Assembly (NCBI GenBank): GCA_016709145.1
Contig: JADJEK010000015.1
Coordinates: forward strand, 35,656 to 99,655
Length of the DNA stretch: 64,000 nt
Origin: Planctomycetota bacterium
GTDB taxonomy: Bacteria > Planctomycetota > B15-G4 > JADJEK01
Reading direction: 5' to 3'
Shown here: positions 36,780-45,270 of the stretch, piece after piece
Numbering within the stretch: the first letter of the stretch is position 1
Layout of the letters: each line of letters starts with the position of its first letter
Program-made: the position numbers and the translations under genes
Notes under the pieces: generated by a model
Databases searched by the model: none
What the model was told of the DNA's origin: nothing
What the model saw: only the letters and a program-made list of their open reading frames with translations

Positions 36780-37037
36780 TCAGAAGTCCGGGTACTTGCC
36801 GGACAGGATGGTCAACTGCGCCTTCTCTTCCGCACGCGCGAGCGTCACGCGCTTGCGCCCGAGACCGACGCGGCTGACTTCCATGCCGTCCTCGGCGAAC
36901 ACACGCAGGCGACGCTCGCCCTTCCACCAGGCCAGGTACAGATGACGGTTGCCGTCCTTCACGACGTACTGCGCGCCCGCGAGCGCCTTCGTGAGAGCTT
37001 GTCGACGTGCTGCGCGGGACTCGGTCAGGACACTCAT
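36780..37037 (-). CDS. hypothetical basic protein, first gene after P1 element
   Basis: 85 residues from MSVLTESRAARRQALTKALA. GGAGGTGCGT before the ATG, the same leader as the gene at 10953. Beta-rich middle (HLYLAWWKGERRLRVFAEDG). P1 copy d lies 21 nt upstream. Unrecognised. Confidence 0.6.
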   Translation of the reverse strand: MSVLTESRAARRQALTKALAGAQYVVKDGNRHLYLAWWKGERRLRVFAEDGMEVSRVGLGRKRVTLARAEEKAQLTILSGKYPDF

Positions 37038-37057
37038 ACGCACCTCCATCTGCGCCC

Positions 37058-37108
37058 AAGGATAGAGGTACCCCCACCTATTCGCCACTACAAAACCCAA
37101 AATACTGG
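37058..37108 (-). promoter_or_regulatory. P1-type promoter-like element, copy d
   Basis: Minus strand: AGTATTTT, GGGTTTTGTAGTGG, 19 nt, CTATCCTT. The most divergent copy. Faces away from the plus-strand promoter, forming a divergent control region. Confidence 0.55.
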
Positions 37109-37115
37109 AAACAGA

Positions 37116-37144
37116 TTGCGTGGTGGCGTTCTACCCCCTACAAA
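37116..37144 (+). promoter_or_regulatory. possible host-type promoter of the RHH gene
   Basis: TTGCGT, 17 nt, TACAAA: a modest -35/-10 pair upstream of the only plus-strand gene. The -10 box is inside the palindrome at 37135-37151. Confidence 0.4.
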
Positions 37145-37151
37145 GTAGGGG
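37135..37151. promoter_or_regulatory. palindromic operator candidate
   Basis: CCCCTAC-AAA-GTAGGGG, perfect 7-bp arms with a 3-nt centre, 34 nt before the start codon of the ribbon-helix-helix gene. Its place suits autorepression by that gene's product. Confidence 0.5.
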
Positions 37152-37184
37152 CAATCAACCATGCTCTAACACAGGAGGAATCGC

Positions 37185-37562
37185 ATGGCGACGACGTTGA
37201 AGGTGGCAAAGAAGACGGTGCGGCGTTCGAGTGGTCGTCCCCTCAAGGGGGACACCAAGCGGGTGCTGATCTCCAGCTACGGGTTCGACCCGAAGACGAT
37301 GGAGCGCGCGACCGCGCGTGCCCGCAAGCTCGGAAGCTCGCGCACCGACGTGGTGATCGAGGCGCTCACGCGTGGCTTGCCGCTGGTGCGCAAGCTCGCG
37401 AAGGACGCCCGTCCGGACAAGCTGGTGGCCAGCGAGCGGACGTGGAATCACCGTCTGCCCGAGCCGGTCATGGCCGAGGCGCGTCAAGCCGCGGCCGATC
37501 GCGGCTGGGGCATCAACGAGACGATGCAGACGGCGATCCGCATGGGTCTGCCGCGCGGCTGA
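37185..37562 (+). CDS. tandem ribbon-helix-helix regulator
   Basis: 125 residues, the only convincing plus-strand gene. ACACAGGAGG precedes the ATG. After a basic tail (MATTLKVAKKTVRRSSGRPL) come two RHH-like units: a strand KRVLISSYGF with helices to VVIEALTRGLPL, and a strand ERTWNHRLPE with helices to METMQTAIRMGL-like residues (INETMQTAIRMGLPRG). Two copies in one chain would act like an Arc/MetJ dimer. Likely represses its own promoter and perhaps the divergent P1 copy d. Ends 20 nt before a strong terminator. Confidence 0.65.
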   Translation: MATTLKVAKKTVRRSSGRPLKGDTKRVLISSYGFDPKTMERATARARKLGSSRTDVVIEALTRGLPLVRKLAKDARPDKLVASERTWNHRLPEPVMAEARQAAADRGWGINETMQTAIRMGLPRG

Positions 37563-37582
37563 TCCGACGAGGTGACACCGCA

Positions 37583-37626
37583 CGAAGGGAGGCCGCTGGG
37601 GTGACCCCGTGGCCTCCCTTCGTTTT
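37583..37626 (+). terminator. rho-independent terminator
   Basis: Arms CGAAGGGAGGCC and GGCCTCCCTTCG around a small GGGG/CCCC inner hairpin, followed by TTTT. It separates the plus-strand gene from the convergent minus-strand gene ending at 37625. Confidence 0.85.
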
Positions 37627-38473
37627 ACGCGTGGATGCGTCGGCCGAACGAGATGACGAACTGGCGGTGCGCCGTCGTGTCCCCGTCGACCAGGCGAATC
37701 TCTGCCTGGTAGCGCCCGAGCCAGTTGGCCGTGGCCGTGGCGGGGACGACCGCACGTGCGGTACCGGCAGCCGCGTCCAAGACCTCGAAGGCGACAGGCC
37801 CGTGGAGCAGCGCACTCGGTGGGCGATCCGCGATCGTCAGTGTGAGGGCATCGACGCCGGACAGGTTGCGTGGTCCTAGCGCAGCGTCCAAGACCGTGAG
37901 GAGGATCTCCAGGGAGTCCCCCGCCACGGCGTGTAGGCGGACGAGGGGTGACTCGACGCCGCCCACCTGGAACACCAGGCGAGAGCCACGAGGCGGACGG
38001 ATCGTCACGTACTGGGTGTACGCGCTGTCGTGCAGCGAGGACGTGCGCGAGCCCGAGAGCGTGCCGAGGCGGAAGCGCAGGTAGCGGTAGCGCCCCTCTC
38101 CTGGGTCGAGGTCCTGCGCCTGGTCCTCGTTCAGCCACGTCGGACCAAGGAGTTCGGCCTCGACGGTCGCACGCGCCTGCGCGCTCGTCAGGTCGTACAG
38201 CGTGTCCGAGTAGCCCACGCGCAGCAGCACCGGCGCGTTTGCCGGCGAACCCCAGTTGACCGGCAAGAGCAACTGGTCGTGTTCCCACACCGTCCCCGCG
38301 TAGCCCGAGTCGGTGCGCACCCACACGGCATCGACGTCACCGTCGGTGTAGTCGAGAGGGCGGAGCACGCCGGGGGACGTCGTGTCGACGACCGTGGGGT
38401 CCGCGTAGACCTGGGAGCGGTGGTCGGACGCGAACAGGCGGAGACCGATCGGGTACGTCTGCGTGGTAGTCAT
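37625..38473 (-). CDS. BppU-like baseplate/tail protein
   Basis: 282 residues. The C-terminal 110 residues (SLEILLTVLDAALGPRNLSG, ... RYQAEIRLVDGDTTAHRQFV) match the Ig-like N-terminal domain of BppU-type baseplate proteins; the N-terminal 170 residues are another beta-rich domain. Presumably virion surface. The small protein at 44203 has the same type of domain, so the two may attach to each other or to the same hub. Confidence 0.6.
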   Translation of the reverse strand: MTTTQTYPIGLRLFASDHRSQVYADPTVVDTTSPGVLRPLDYTDGDVDAVWVRTDSGYAGTVWEHDQLLLPVNWGSPANAPVLLRVGYSDTLYDLTSAQARATVEAELLGPTWLNEDQAQDLDPGEGRYRYLRFRLGTLSGSRTSSLHDSAYTQYVTIRPPRGSRLVFQVGGVESPLVRLHAVAGDSLEILLTVLDAALGPRNLSGVDALTLTIADRPPSALLHGPVAFEVLDAAAGTARAVVPATATANWLGRYQAEIRLVDGDTTAHRQFVISFGRRIHA

Positions 38474-38798
38474 GCGAGCAATTTACCTTCGTCGTGGCCG
38501 AACGCCGCGGTCGAAGGTGCTGCCGACCGCGCCAAAGGCGGAGGACGCAGGAAACGAGCGACGACCGCGGGTAACGCGAGAACGACCCGCGAAAGCGAAG
38601 CAGGGGTCCGGGCGTAGGTCCGCAAAAACTTCAGCCCGGCCCCTGCATTCAAGCGTCATCAAGAAGCGACTGTCACAAAGGAAGGCGGCCGGTCCTGGCG
38701 GACCAAGCCGGCTCTACACCCTCTGGGGCGCTAGCTAGCACTAGCGTCGAGTTCGATTCTACTACCTTCCGCCAGTCGTTTCAAGCCCATGATTCTCG
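38474..38798. other. 325-nt intergenic region with tRNA-like sequence
   Basis: No protein gene supported. Its right half holds the tRNA-like segment at 38680-38774. The left half (38490-38640) is GC-rich and unstructured to the eye. Confidence 0.5.
38680..38774 (+). ncRNA. tRNA-like remnant (type II shape), uncertain
   Basis: Six-bp acceptor-like arms (GGAAGG and CCTTCC, the latter followed by GCCA), a six-bp variable-arm-like hairpin (CGCTAG/CTAGCG), and GAGTTCGATTC like a T-arm. But the T-stem pairs only two bases, position 33 is not U in the best anticodon loop, and no clean D-arm fits. It may be a decayed tRNA or coincidence. Confidence 0.25.
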
Positions 38799-39038
38799 TC
38801 ACGCACGAGCGTGGCAGTCGTCTGCGGTGCGCTCGCGGTACAGCCCGATGATCCCCAGGCGAGCGATCCGCTCGACAGTCCACGCACCGACCACCCGAGG
38901 CTCGCCGTGGGTGTACTTGCGACCGAGCGCCGCGTGTTCCTCCCTCGCAGCCTCCATGGTCTGCCCCTCGCGCGGACGCACGTACGCCCCCGAGGGGTCC
39001 CAGTTACACACCCAGATTAGAGGCCGCGTGCTGTCCAT
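38799..39038 (-). CDS. hypothetical protein
   Basis: 79 residues from MDSTRPLIWVCNWDPSGAYV. Looks alpha/beta (VGAWTVERIARLGIIGLYRE). Overlaps the upstream gene by 35 nt. Unrecognised. Confidence 0.5.
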   Translation of the reverse strand: MDSTRPLIWVCNWDPSGAYVRPREGQTMEAAREEHAALGRKYTHGEPRVVGAWTVERIARLGIIGLYRERTADDCHARA

Positions 39039-39354
39039 CGGACACCTCGTAGACCACCTGGTAGACCTGTCGAGACTGGAAGACCTCGACCTGGTTCGTC
39101 ACGGGTGAGATGCTGTCCCGGTCGAGCGCGACTGCGCCGTGCGCAACCCCCACGGGGAGGAGCACGAACGAGAGGGAGATTTCGTTCTCCAGCGCTTCCA
39201 CCTCGGGGCGAGCGGACCACCGGCGCGATAGATCCTCAATGAGCCGCGCACTCGTTGGGTGCTCGCCGCGGGCAGCGAACGCAGATGTTGCCTCGTGGAT
39301 CACCCGCTCCGCGAGCAAGCCGGCGAGCACGAGTGAGGACCGCGAGAGTGTCAT
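39004..39354 (-). CDS. hypothetical protein
   Basis: 116 residues from MTLSRSSLVLAGLLAERVIH. Helical first half; strand-rich second (ISLSFVLLPVGVAHGAVALD, FQSRQVYQVVYEVSDG). Sits in the tail gene cluster. Unrecognised. Confidence 0.55.
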   Translation of the reverse strand: MTLSRSSLVLAGLLAERVIHEATSAFAARGEHPTSARLIEDLSRRWSARPEVEALENEISLSFVLLPVGVAHGAVALDRDSISPVTNQVEVFQSRQVYQVVYEVSDGQHAASNLGV

Positions 39355-39962
39355 ACCGGGTAGACCCGCTGGTAGTGCGGCACCCGCGCCAGCGCACCCG
39401 GATCGGGGACGACAGACTCGCGACTGTTGAGGTCGAACCCGGGATACGCATAGAGGTCACACGACTGGATGAACCCGCACGCGAGTTCCGAGCAGATCCA
39501 GAAGTGATCGCCCACTTGGTGCCGGAGTTCGACGAGCCCGCGTTGACCACGTTCTCGTAGCGCGCTCACCATCTTCGCGATCAACGTGACGTCGTACTCG
39601 TCGTTCTCGTGCTCGCGCAGCCAGGCCAGACCCTTCTGCGCCTTGTCGGCGGTCATGCCCTCGTGGCGCAGCACCATGAGGTTGCTGCGGTAGTCGACCG
39701 CGGAGGCGAGGGAACGCGCGACCACACGCGGGTAGTGCGCCTCCGTCACCCCGATGCACTCCGCGTAGCAGTGACGTGGCGAGGCCGGAACCTCCGTCAC
39801 GATCATCACGTGATTCCACGGACTGCCACTCGCCCGTTGGATTCCACGGGAGAGCGCGTACGTGCGGTACGGGTAGACCGCCCACCACTTGCGCGACGTG
39901 AGCACGAGGTCACCCGGACGCAGTAGCGCCGCGAACGCGGCGTCTCGGCAAGACGAGGTCAT
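39351..39962 (-). CDS. permuted papain-fold (YiiX/NlpC-P60-like) protein
   Basis: 203 residues from MTSSCRDAAFAALLRPGDLV. The order LLRPGDLVLT, then SPWNHVMIVTEV with a histidine, then a glutamate-containing CYAECIGV, then FWICSELACGFI with the likely catalytic cysteine, is that of permuted NlpC/P60 (YiiX-type) enzymes. These cleave peptide or amide bonds, in phages often in peptidoglycan. Its place among tail genes agrees with a wall-opening role; activity is inferred. Confidence 0.6.
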   Translation of the reverse strand: MTSSCRDAAFAALLRPGDLVLTSRKWWAVYPYRTYALSRGIQRASGSPWNHVMIVTEVPASPRHCYAECIGVTEAHYPRVVARSLASAVDYRSNLMVLRHEGMTADKAQKGLAWLREHENDEYDVTLIAKMVSALRERGQRGLVELRHQVGDHFWICSELACGFIQSCDLYAYPGFDLNSRESVVPDPGALARVPHYQRVYPV

Positions 39963-41893
39963 GCGCTGCCCCCCTGCGGGAAGAACTGTTCGAACCAGCC
40001 CCACGTGTAGAACGCGGGCTCGTTGGGCTGCGTCTTCGGATTGTTCCGCAGCATCGGGAGCGCGAGCGCGAGGATGGCCTCGCGGTGATGCGCGGGGATC
40101 CAATCGAACTCGTGCGCGATCGCCACGCACGCACCCGCGCGCCACTCCTGCGTGCCGTTGGTCCCCGTGCCGTCACCGCTCGTGACCCACGGCAGGACCG
40201 CACCGACGTCCGACCAGAACGTGCCACCCAGGATGTTCGCGCGAGCACGCGTCCACAGGTACGTGAAGAACACCAGCGCGTAGTCGCGGAGCTTCGCGGC
40301 ACCGGCGCTCGCGGACAACTCCGGGATCGCGGTGAGGATCCGGCGCGCGTGCAGGCAGGCCATGATCGCGATGCCGAGTTGGTCGGTCGGGACGAACGAG
40401 TACAAGTCCTTCAACTGGTACTCCGCCTCTTTGCCGCGATGCTGCGCCAGGTACCCGATCAAGTAGTCGCTGATCTTGAACAGCACCTCACGGCGCTTGT
40501 CCGGGTTCGGGGCCACGTCGAGTTGCGCCAAGAGCGCGACGTAGTCGGGATGCTCCTCCTCGCTGGGGAGCGGCATCTCCAACCCGTACTGCAGTTCGGC
40601 GAACTTCGCGACATCCTCCGGATACGGGTAGAGGTGGCGCTTGTCCGCCCCGTCGGGGAAGACCCAGAACGGTCCGGTCGGCGTGCCCGCACCGTCGAGC
40701 TTCACCGACTTGTCGAAGCTCGCACACAGCGCGTCGAACTCGCTGTCGGTGTTCGTCCACGCGAGCGGGACACCGGACTCGGACAGGCGGTGGTGGATGT
40801 AGCGGCACCACGTGACAGCGCGGAGCGCCCACGCCCACGGACGCGGATTGGCGACCTTCACTCCACCCTTCTTCCACATCGGGTACGCGCGCTGCCCCTC
40901 CACGACCGACAGCAGTTGCTCCAGGCACATCATGGAGCCGGTCAGGAGGAAACCCCACGCCAGGCGATCGGTCTCGAAGTGGTGAGCGTCACCGCCGTTG
41001 TACGGGTTCTTCACCGTGAGCGTGGGCAGACCCTGCGCTTGCCGACCGAACAGTTGCTTCGCCGACCACAGCGTCGACCAGCCAGCTTGCCCGAGCACGG
41101 CCGTCGGGTGGTCCACGCAGCGGAACGGTTTCCCGTTGTCGTGGTAGTAGTGGAACGGGCGACGGGATTGCTGCGCCGCGTAGTGGAGAAGCGCGCCACC
41201 CATCTGGACGCACTGCTCGACCGACTTCGCGTCCGAGAGGAGCAACGCCTGCAGTCCACCGACCTCTCGCGGGAGGACGCCGACGGACATCGGAGACCCC
41301 GTGGTGTTCGTGTTGGTGACGATCGCCCACTTCCGCGTGTCGCCGTGGATGGGGTGCCAGCCGGGGAGGAAGCCCGGGTAAGGTTCCGGGGCCTTCCAAC
41401 CGAGGTTGGCCTCGTCGATCTTGCGCAGGTGATCCTCGGACGGGATGCGCACGAGGTCAGACGCGTCCAGGTCGGGGTTCAGCGGCAACTCGCCGTACCG
41501 CACCCAGTACCCCGTGCCGTCGTAGAACAGCGCGCCCTCGCGCACCTCCGTGTGCGCGACCATCCCGTCGACGTGGATCGTCACTTCGAAGTCGCCACTG
41601 ATGTCACCGAGCGCGCGGTCGAGCGAGGAGTTGCCGATCCAGAGTTCGACGACCGGCTGCGGCAGTCCCTTCACGCGGTAGACGAAGGCACGAGCCTGCA
41701 GCGACGCTTCACCGGTGGCGGAAGCGAGCACACCATGGAAGCGCCAGCACCTCACGTTGCGAATGCGGTGAGGGATCTTGAACGGAGAGCAGTCGGGCTC
41801 CGCGAGCGTGAGGCTGTACGTGACACCCGCACGGGAGAAGCGGATGTCGAAAGCAACGCCCGAGGCCACGTCGTCAGGGACTTGAAGTTCCAT
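39959..41893 (-). CDS. large virion-like protein with helical C-terminal domain
   Basis: 644 residues from MELQVPDDVASGVAFDIRFS. The first 160 residues are beta-rich (YSLTLAEPDCS, VTIHVDGMVAHTEVR) and may attach to the tail; the rest is Trp/His/Tyr-rich and helical (WALRAVTWCRYIHHRLSESG), like an alpha/alpha toroid found in glycan-active or fibre proteins. Paired with a similar-sized gene upstream with the same look, which it overlaps by 20 nt. No catalytic motif identified. Confidence 0.55.
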   Translation of the reverse strand: MELQVPDDVASGVAFDIRFSRAGVTYSLTLAEPDCSPFKIPHRIRNVRCWRFHGVLASATGEASLQARAFVYRVKGLPQPVVELWIGNSSLDRALGDISGDFEVTIHVDGMVAHTEVREGALFYDGTGYWVRYGELPLNPDLDASDLVRIPSEDHLRKIDEANLGWKAPEPYPGFLPGWHPIHGDTRKWAIVTNTNTTGSPMSVGVLPREVGGLQALLLSDAKSVEQCVQMGGALLHYAAQQSRRPFHYYHDNGKPFRCVDHPTAVLGQAGWSTLWSAKQLFGRQAQGLPTLTVKNPYNGGDAHHFETDRLAWGFLLTGSMMCLEQLLSVVEGQRAYPMWKKGGVKVANPRPWAWALRAVTWCRYIHHRLSESGVPLAWTNTDSEFDALCASFDKSVKLDGAGTPTGPFWVFPDGADKRHLYPYPEDVAKFAELQYGLEMPLPSEEEHPDYVALLAQLDVAPNPDKRREVLFKISDYLIGYLAQHRGKEAEYQLKDLYSFVPTDQLGIAIMACLHARRILTAIPELSASAGAAKLRDYALVFFTYLWTRARANILGGTFWSDVGAVLPWVTSGDGTGTNGTQEWRAGACVAIAHEFDWIPAHHREAILALALPMLRNNPKTQPNEPAFYTWGWFEQFFPQGGSA

Positions 41894-43559
41894 CTGGTCC
41901 ACCCCACATGTAGGGACTGTGCTGCGGGAACCGACCACACCAATGGATGAAGTCGTACCACGCGAGCGTGTTGGTTGTGTTCGAGCCGTCTCGGATCTTC
42001 CCTGGGTTGTTGTCCGCCCAGAGTTCGAGGTAGTCGCGGATCACGTAGTTAGTAGCCGGGAACTCCGAACCGAGAATCTGCTCCCAGCGGAAGAACGCAT
42101 CGTAGTGCCAGCCACCCACACCGTCGACGCTCGTGAACGCGATCTTTCCTGCCGCCACTTCCTCGGGGTCGACCGCGACGTCGTAGTACGTTTTGCGCTG
42201 GAAGTTCGGGTCCGTTGGGTTGGTGAGTGGACCACCAGTCCAGGCATTGGGGTCCCAGCCACTCGCTTCGATCCAGTCGACCGTACCTTTGCCGAGCGCG
42301 TACACCTTCGCCGTGGTCGGGTCCGTCCCAAGGCCGACGTAGTGTAGAGCCTTCCACAGGCGGGCCAGACCTGTCGCGATCACGGCCTCCATCCACGGGA
42401 TTCGGAATCCAAAGGTCGTGGAGATGTGACCACCCGAGGACGAGAACGTCACCACCGGGTACTGCGACGCCGGGTACTTGTTCAGAACGTTGTCGTACAC
42501 CCACGTCGACGGACCACCGCCGTAGAGGTAGTCGACGTGCCACCGCGCGATCGCGAGCACCTTGTTGAACTCGTTGGCGTACTCGACACCGAGCGTGTGG
42601 TAGAGTTCGAGCCCGTCCGCGAATGCCTGGAACATCCAGCCAACCACGCGCGGGACGTCACCGTATTGCTGATTCGCCTTCGGCTCCCAGTACGACTCGT
42701 ACTTCGTGTGGATCGCCGAGAACAGACAGCGGGTGAACTGGTCGACGGCGCGCGGCCAACCCGTGCGGTAGTAGATGCACGCGAGTTGGCGGACCGTGAA
42801 GTGCAGGAGGTTGTGCCCTCCCCACCCGAGCGTCGGCCCGACGCCACCGGTCGAACTCGTCAAACCCGTCCACGGGTTGGTCCCGCCGCCGTACTGCCCA
42901 CCCGGATTCACCGGTGGATTGATCGCAGACGTCGTGAGGTTCTGCCCCACCGGGTAGATGCTGACGGCGCGAGGTGACCCGTCCGTGTCCGGCCATTGGT
43001 AGTAGCGGTATAGCTGCAGCCGCAACCACTCGTCCATGAACGCGGCGGATCGCTTCGTGTGCCCCTGCCGAGTCCACATGAAGGGCGGCCATATCTGGGC
43101 GCGGCGGACGCTGCTGGGGATCCCCGTCTGGTTGTCGTCGACGTTCAACTCGGTCTTGCCGAGCATGCGGGCGTCGTACTGCCCGTCGTAGGACGTGTCC
43201 CCTCCCTGGTCCCACAGGGTCTCGACGCGCTCGCCCGCACTCCAGCCGATGCCGGCAGACGCCCCGATGTAGATGTTGGGAGAACAGTCGCAGTTCACCA
43301 CGTGGGTCTGCGACGGACCAACCGAGGTCTCCGCCGAGATAATCTCCTGGTGGATGACCTCACCGAGGAACACCCACTGTTGGAAGATGAGCTTGCCGCC
43401 GAGCAGCGGTGCCCACCGGCGTCGCCAGTCCGAGAAGGGACCGCGGATCGTCGACTCCGTGAGCGCCAACCCCGCGATATTGACCCCGTCGACCAGGATC
43501 TTCTTCGGGATCGTGCGGCACGTCTGGTGGACGTTGTAGGAGGAGTAGACGCTGACCAT
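41874..43559 (-). CDS. large virion-like protein, partner of the previous gene
   Basis: 561 residues from MVSVYSSYNVHQTCRTIPKK. N-terminal beta-rich part (ILVDGVNIAGLALTESTIRG), then a Trp/Tyr/Gly-rich helical domain (HNLLHFTVRQLACIYYRTGW; AVIATGLARLWKALHYVGLG). Similar overall architecture to the gene at 39959, so the two probably act together in the tail. ATGA overlap with the gene upstream. Confidence 0.55.
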   Translation of the reverse strand: MVSVYSSYNVHQTCRTIPKKILVDGVNIAGLALTESTIRGPFSDWRRRWAPLLGGKLIFQQWVFLGEVIHQEIISAETSVGPSQTHVVNCDCSPNIYIGASAGIGWSAGERVETLWDQGGDTSYDGQYDARMLGKTELNVDDNQTGIPSSVRRAQIWPPFMWTRQGHTKRSAAFMDEWLRLQLYRYYQWPDTDGSPRAVSIYPVGQNLTTSAINPPVNPGGQYGGGTNPWTGLTSSTGGVGPTLGWGGHNLLHFTVRQLACIYYRTGWPRAVDQFTRCLFSAIHTKYESYWEPKANQQYGDVPRVVGWMFQAFADGLELYHTLGVEYANEFNKVLAIARWHVDYLYGGGPSTWVYDNVLNKYPASQYPVVTFSSSGGHISTTFGFRIPWMEAVIATGLARLWKALHYVGLGTDPTTAKVYALGKGTVDWIEASGWDPNAWTGGPLTNPTDPNFQRKTYYDVAVDPEEVAAGKIAFTSVDGVGGWHYDAFFRWEQILGSEFPATNYVIRDYLELWADNNPGKIRDGSNTTNTLAWYDFIHWCGRFPQHSPYMWGGPDGTSSP

Positions 43560-43882
43560 CAGGGGTACAGGCCGATGCCTGCCTCGCTGAAGTACTCGGG
43601 GTCGGCCTGCATGATCGACAGCACCAGTTCTTCGCTCGACCCAGGGAGTGTGAGCAGACGTGTGCTCGCGTCGGGTACGACGTTGATTCGCACCACGTCC
43701 GAGTACGCGAGGAGCGCACGCGGGCGCGTCGGTGTCGTGGTGACCATGAGCACGCGAGCGCGCGAAGTTCCGTCCGCGCGCATCCACGTGTACGAGGGGA
43801 ACTCCACCTCCGCGAGGTACGAGTACCACCCGTAGTAGGGCGGGGCGAGGTCACCCGCGTACGCCTGGTACGCGTGGCTCAC
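43559..43882 (-). CDS. small tail-cluster protein
   Basis: 107 residues from a GTG at 43882: MSHAYQAYAGDLAPPYYGWY. Beta-rich with TLPGSSEELVLSIMQADPEY near the end. Overlaps both neighbours by 1-4 nt. Possibly a connector or baseplate part; unrecognised. Confidence 0.55.
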   Translation of the reverse strand: MSHAYQAYAGDLAPPYYGWYSYLAEVEFPSYTWMRADGTSRARVLMVTTTPTRPRALLAYSDVVRINVVPDASTRLLTLPGSSEELVLSIMQADPEYFSEAGIGLYP

Positions 43883-44199
43883 GGCGGGATGATGCTCGGG
43901 CGGGCGAGACGGCCGACGTCGACCAGCGTCGCGAGCGCTTCGCTCGCGTCCGACGAGGTCTCGAAGGAAATCCGGCGGACGCTCCCGTCGGGGCCACGCT
44001 CGAACACGAACATGACCTGCCTCTCGTACCACATCGTCCAGTACTCGAAGTGCACGGGCGGAAGCGCACTGTCCTCGTCACGGACCTCGACGTTCGCCAT
44101 GCGGAGCAACACAGGCGCAGGGACGTCGAGATCGACGCTCGTACACGCGAGTGGTTGCAGACTGACGACAATTCCAATGAGACCGAGTAGTACGCGCAT
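43879..44199 (-). CDS. putative lipoprotein
   Basis: 106 residues. MRVLLGLIGIVVSLQPLACT is a short lipoprotein-type signal with Cys at residue 19 (PLAC; proline at -3 is unusual). The mature part is beta-rich (APVLLRMANVEVRDEDSALP). Phage lipoproteins can block superinfection or act in lysis as spanins; nothing in the sequence decides between these. Confidence 0.6.
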   Translation of the reverse strand: MRVLLGLIGIVVSLQPLACTSVDLDVPAPVLLRMANVEVRDEDSALPPVHFEYWTMWYERQVMFVFERGPDGSVRRISFETSSDASEALATLVDVGRLARPSIIPP

Positions 44200-44202
44200 G
44201 CG

Positions 44203-44535
44203 TTACCCCAGGGGTTGGCTGACCGTGAATTGGATGAGCGGGTCGCTGTAGTCCACGGACGTGGCGGTCTCGACCTTCGCCTGCACGCTCCATGTCCCGA
44301 CGTGGTTCAAGAACCCACGAGGGATCACGTACTGCAACACTCCGTCCAACCCGTCGGTCGCGAGTTGGGCGGCTACGACAAGTGTTCGTCGGTCCGGTGT
44401 CTGAAAGATGAGGGAGTAGCGGCTGTCCTGCGGAACAGGGAAGCTGTCGCCGGTGTCCGGTCGCTTCATCGCGATCTGCAGGACTTGCCCGTACGAGCCG
44501 ACGTAGAACGTGCCGGGGAGGATGACGGTCGCCAT
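44203..44535 (-). CDS. BppU-like Ig-domain protein
   Basis: 110 residues. GTFYVGSYGQVLQIAMKRPD, then YSLIFQTPDRRTLVVAAQLA and GTWSVQAKVETATSVDYSDP follow the strand order of BppU-type baseplate domains. Single domain only. Compare the C-terminal part of the gene at 37625. Confidence 0.6.
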   Translation of the reverse strand: MATVILPGTFYVGSYGQVLQIAMKRPDTGDSFPVPQDSRYSLIFQTPDRRTLVVAAQLATDGLDGVLQYVIPRGFLNHVGTWSVQAKVETATSVDYSDPLIQFTVSQPLG

Positions 44536-44957
44536 CAGGAGTTACTCCGGATGGAGATGGAGAACTCTCCGGTGTTCCGGTCGATCGTGAGCACGATGGT
44601 GAACCCGGTGAGCAGGCGGAAGGACAAGCTGCGTGCCCGCCGAATCCGCACGTACGTCCCGTCGAGGGTGTAGTCCGCCGCGTTCTCCCCCGTGTAGCTC
44701 ACGGACTCGATCGACGCGAGCGCGGCGAACGCGTTGACGAGGTCGACCGGATCCACCTCGATCTGGGAGCGAAGACCAGGGTCGTCGAGGCGGAACCATC
44801 GCGAGGTCGTCACCGAGTTGACGACGAACTCACAACGGATCTGCGGAGGTGGCCCCGCCGTCGACACCCCCACGATCTGACCGAGCGTGCCCGCGGGCAC
44901 GACGATGACGCCCGCAGCGTCAGACAGCGATTGGAGAGTGCGTACGGGGGCTGCCAA
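44535..44957 (-). CDS. virion-associated beta protein
   Basis: 140 residues. GVIVVPAGTLGQIVGVSTAG and SFRLLTGFTIVLTIDRNTGE suggest a beta-barrel; overlaps the next gene by 1 nt. Position between portal and tail genes suggests a head-completion or tail-terminator role, unproven. Confidence 0.5.
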   Translation of the reverse strand: MAAPVRTLQSLSDAAGVIVVPAGTLGQIVGVSTAGPPPQIRCEFVVNSVTTSRWFRLDDPGLRSQIEVDPVDLVNAFAALASIESVSYTGENAADYTLDGTYVRIRRARSLSFRLLTGFTIVLTIDRNTGEFSISIRSNS

Positions 44958-45270
44958 AGCAGACGACCTCCAAGAGCCGGAGCAAGTCGCGGAGCCCGCG
45001 ACGAAACACGAGCATAGCGCGACGCCGCCCTATCAGGGAGAGACGGTAGGTCGCGGACACGGACTGCCCCAGGATGTCGGTGACACCTCGACGCAGCTTC
45101 GCCTCGTCTGCGGTACGCAGAGTGGGCAACCCTTGGTCCCGCGTGTACTCGCGAACGAACCCAGAAAGCGCGGTCTGGAGTTCCCGTCGGTAGCGACGCG
45201 AGAGCAGTTCTCGTTCCGCCTCCGGGGTGTTCTCCAGATCAATCACCCATCGGGCGTAGCCGCGGGTCAT
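44920..45270 (-). CDS. basic helical protein
   Basis: 116 residues from MTRGYARWVIDLENTPEAER. Rich in Arg and Leu (RRYRRELQTALSGFVREYTR; LIGRRRAMLVFRRGLRDLLR). Overlaps both neighbours by more than 30 nt, so the start is uncertain. Possibly a head-assembly or DNA-associated protein. Confidence 0.45.
   Translation of the reverse strand: MTRGYARWVIDLENTPEAERELLSRRYRRELQTALSGFVREYTRDQGLPTLRTADEAKLRRGVTDILGQSVSATYRLSLIGRRRAMLVFRRGLRDLLRLLEVVCFGSPRTHSPIAV

Noticed and set aside
37140..37160. GTAGGGG hairpin as a terminator for the P1 copy d unit
   Set aside because: It has no U-run and lies upstream of that promoter; an operator is the better reading.
40085..41950. 621-codon plus-strand frame
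   Set aside because: Mirror of the virion-like gene on the minus strand; Arg/Val/Glu-rich with no motif. Frames at 45542-47059 and 56415-58496 were rejected for the same reason.
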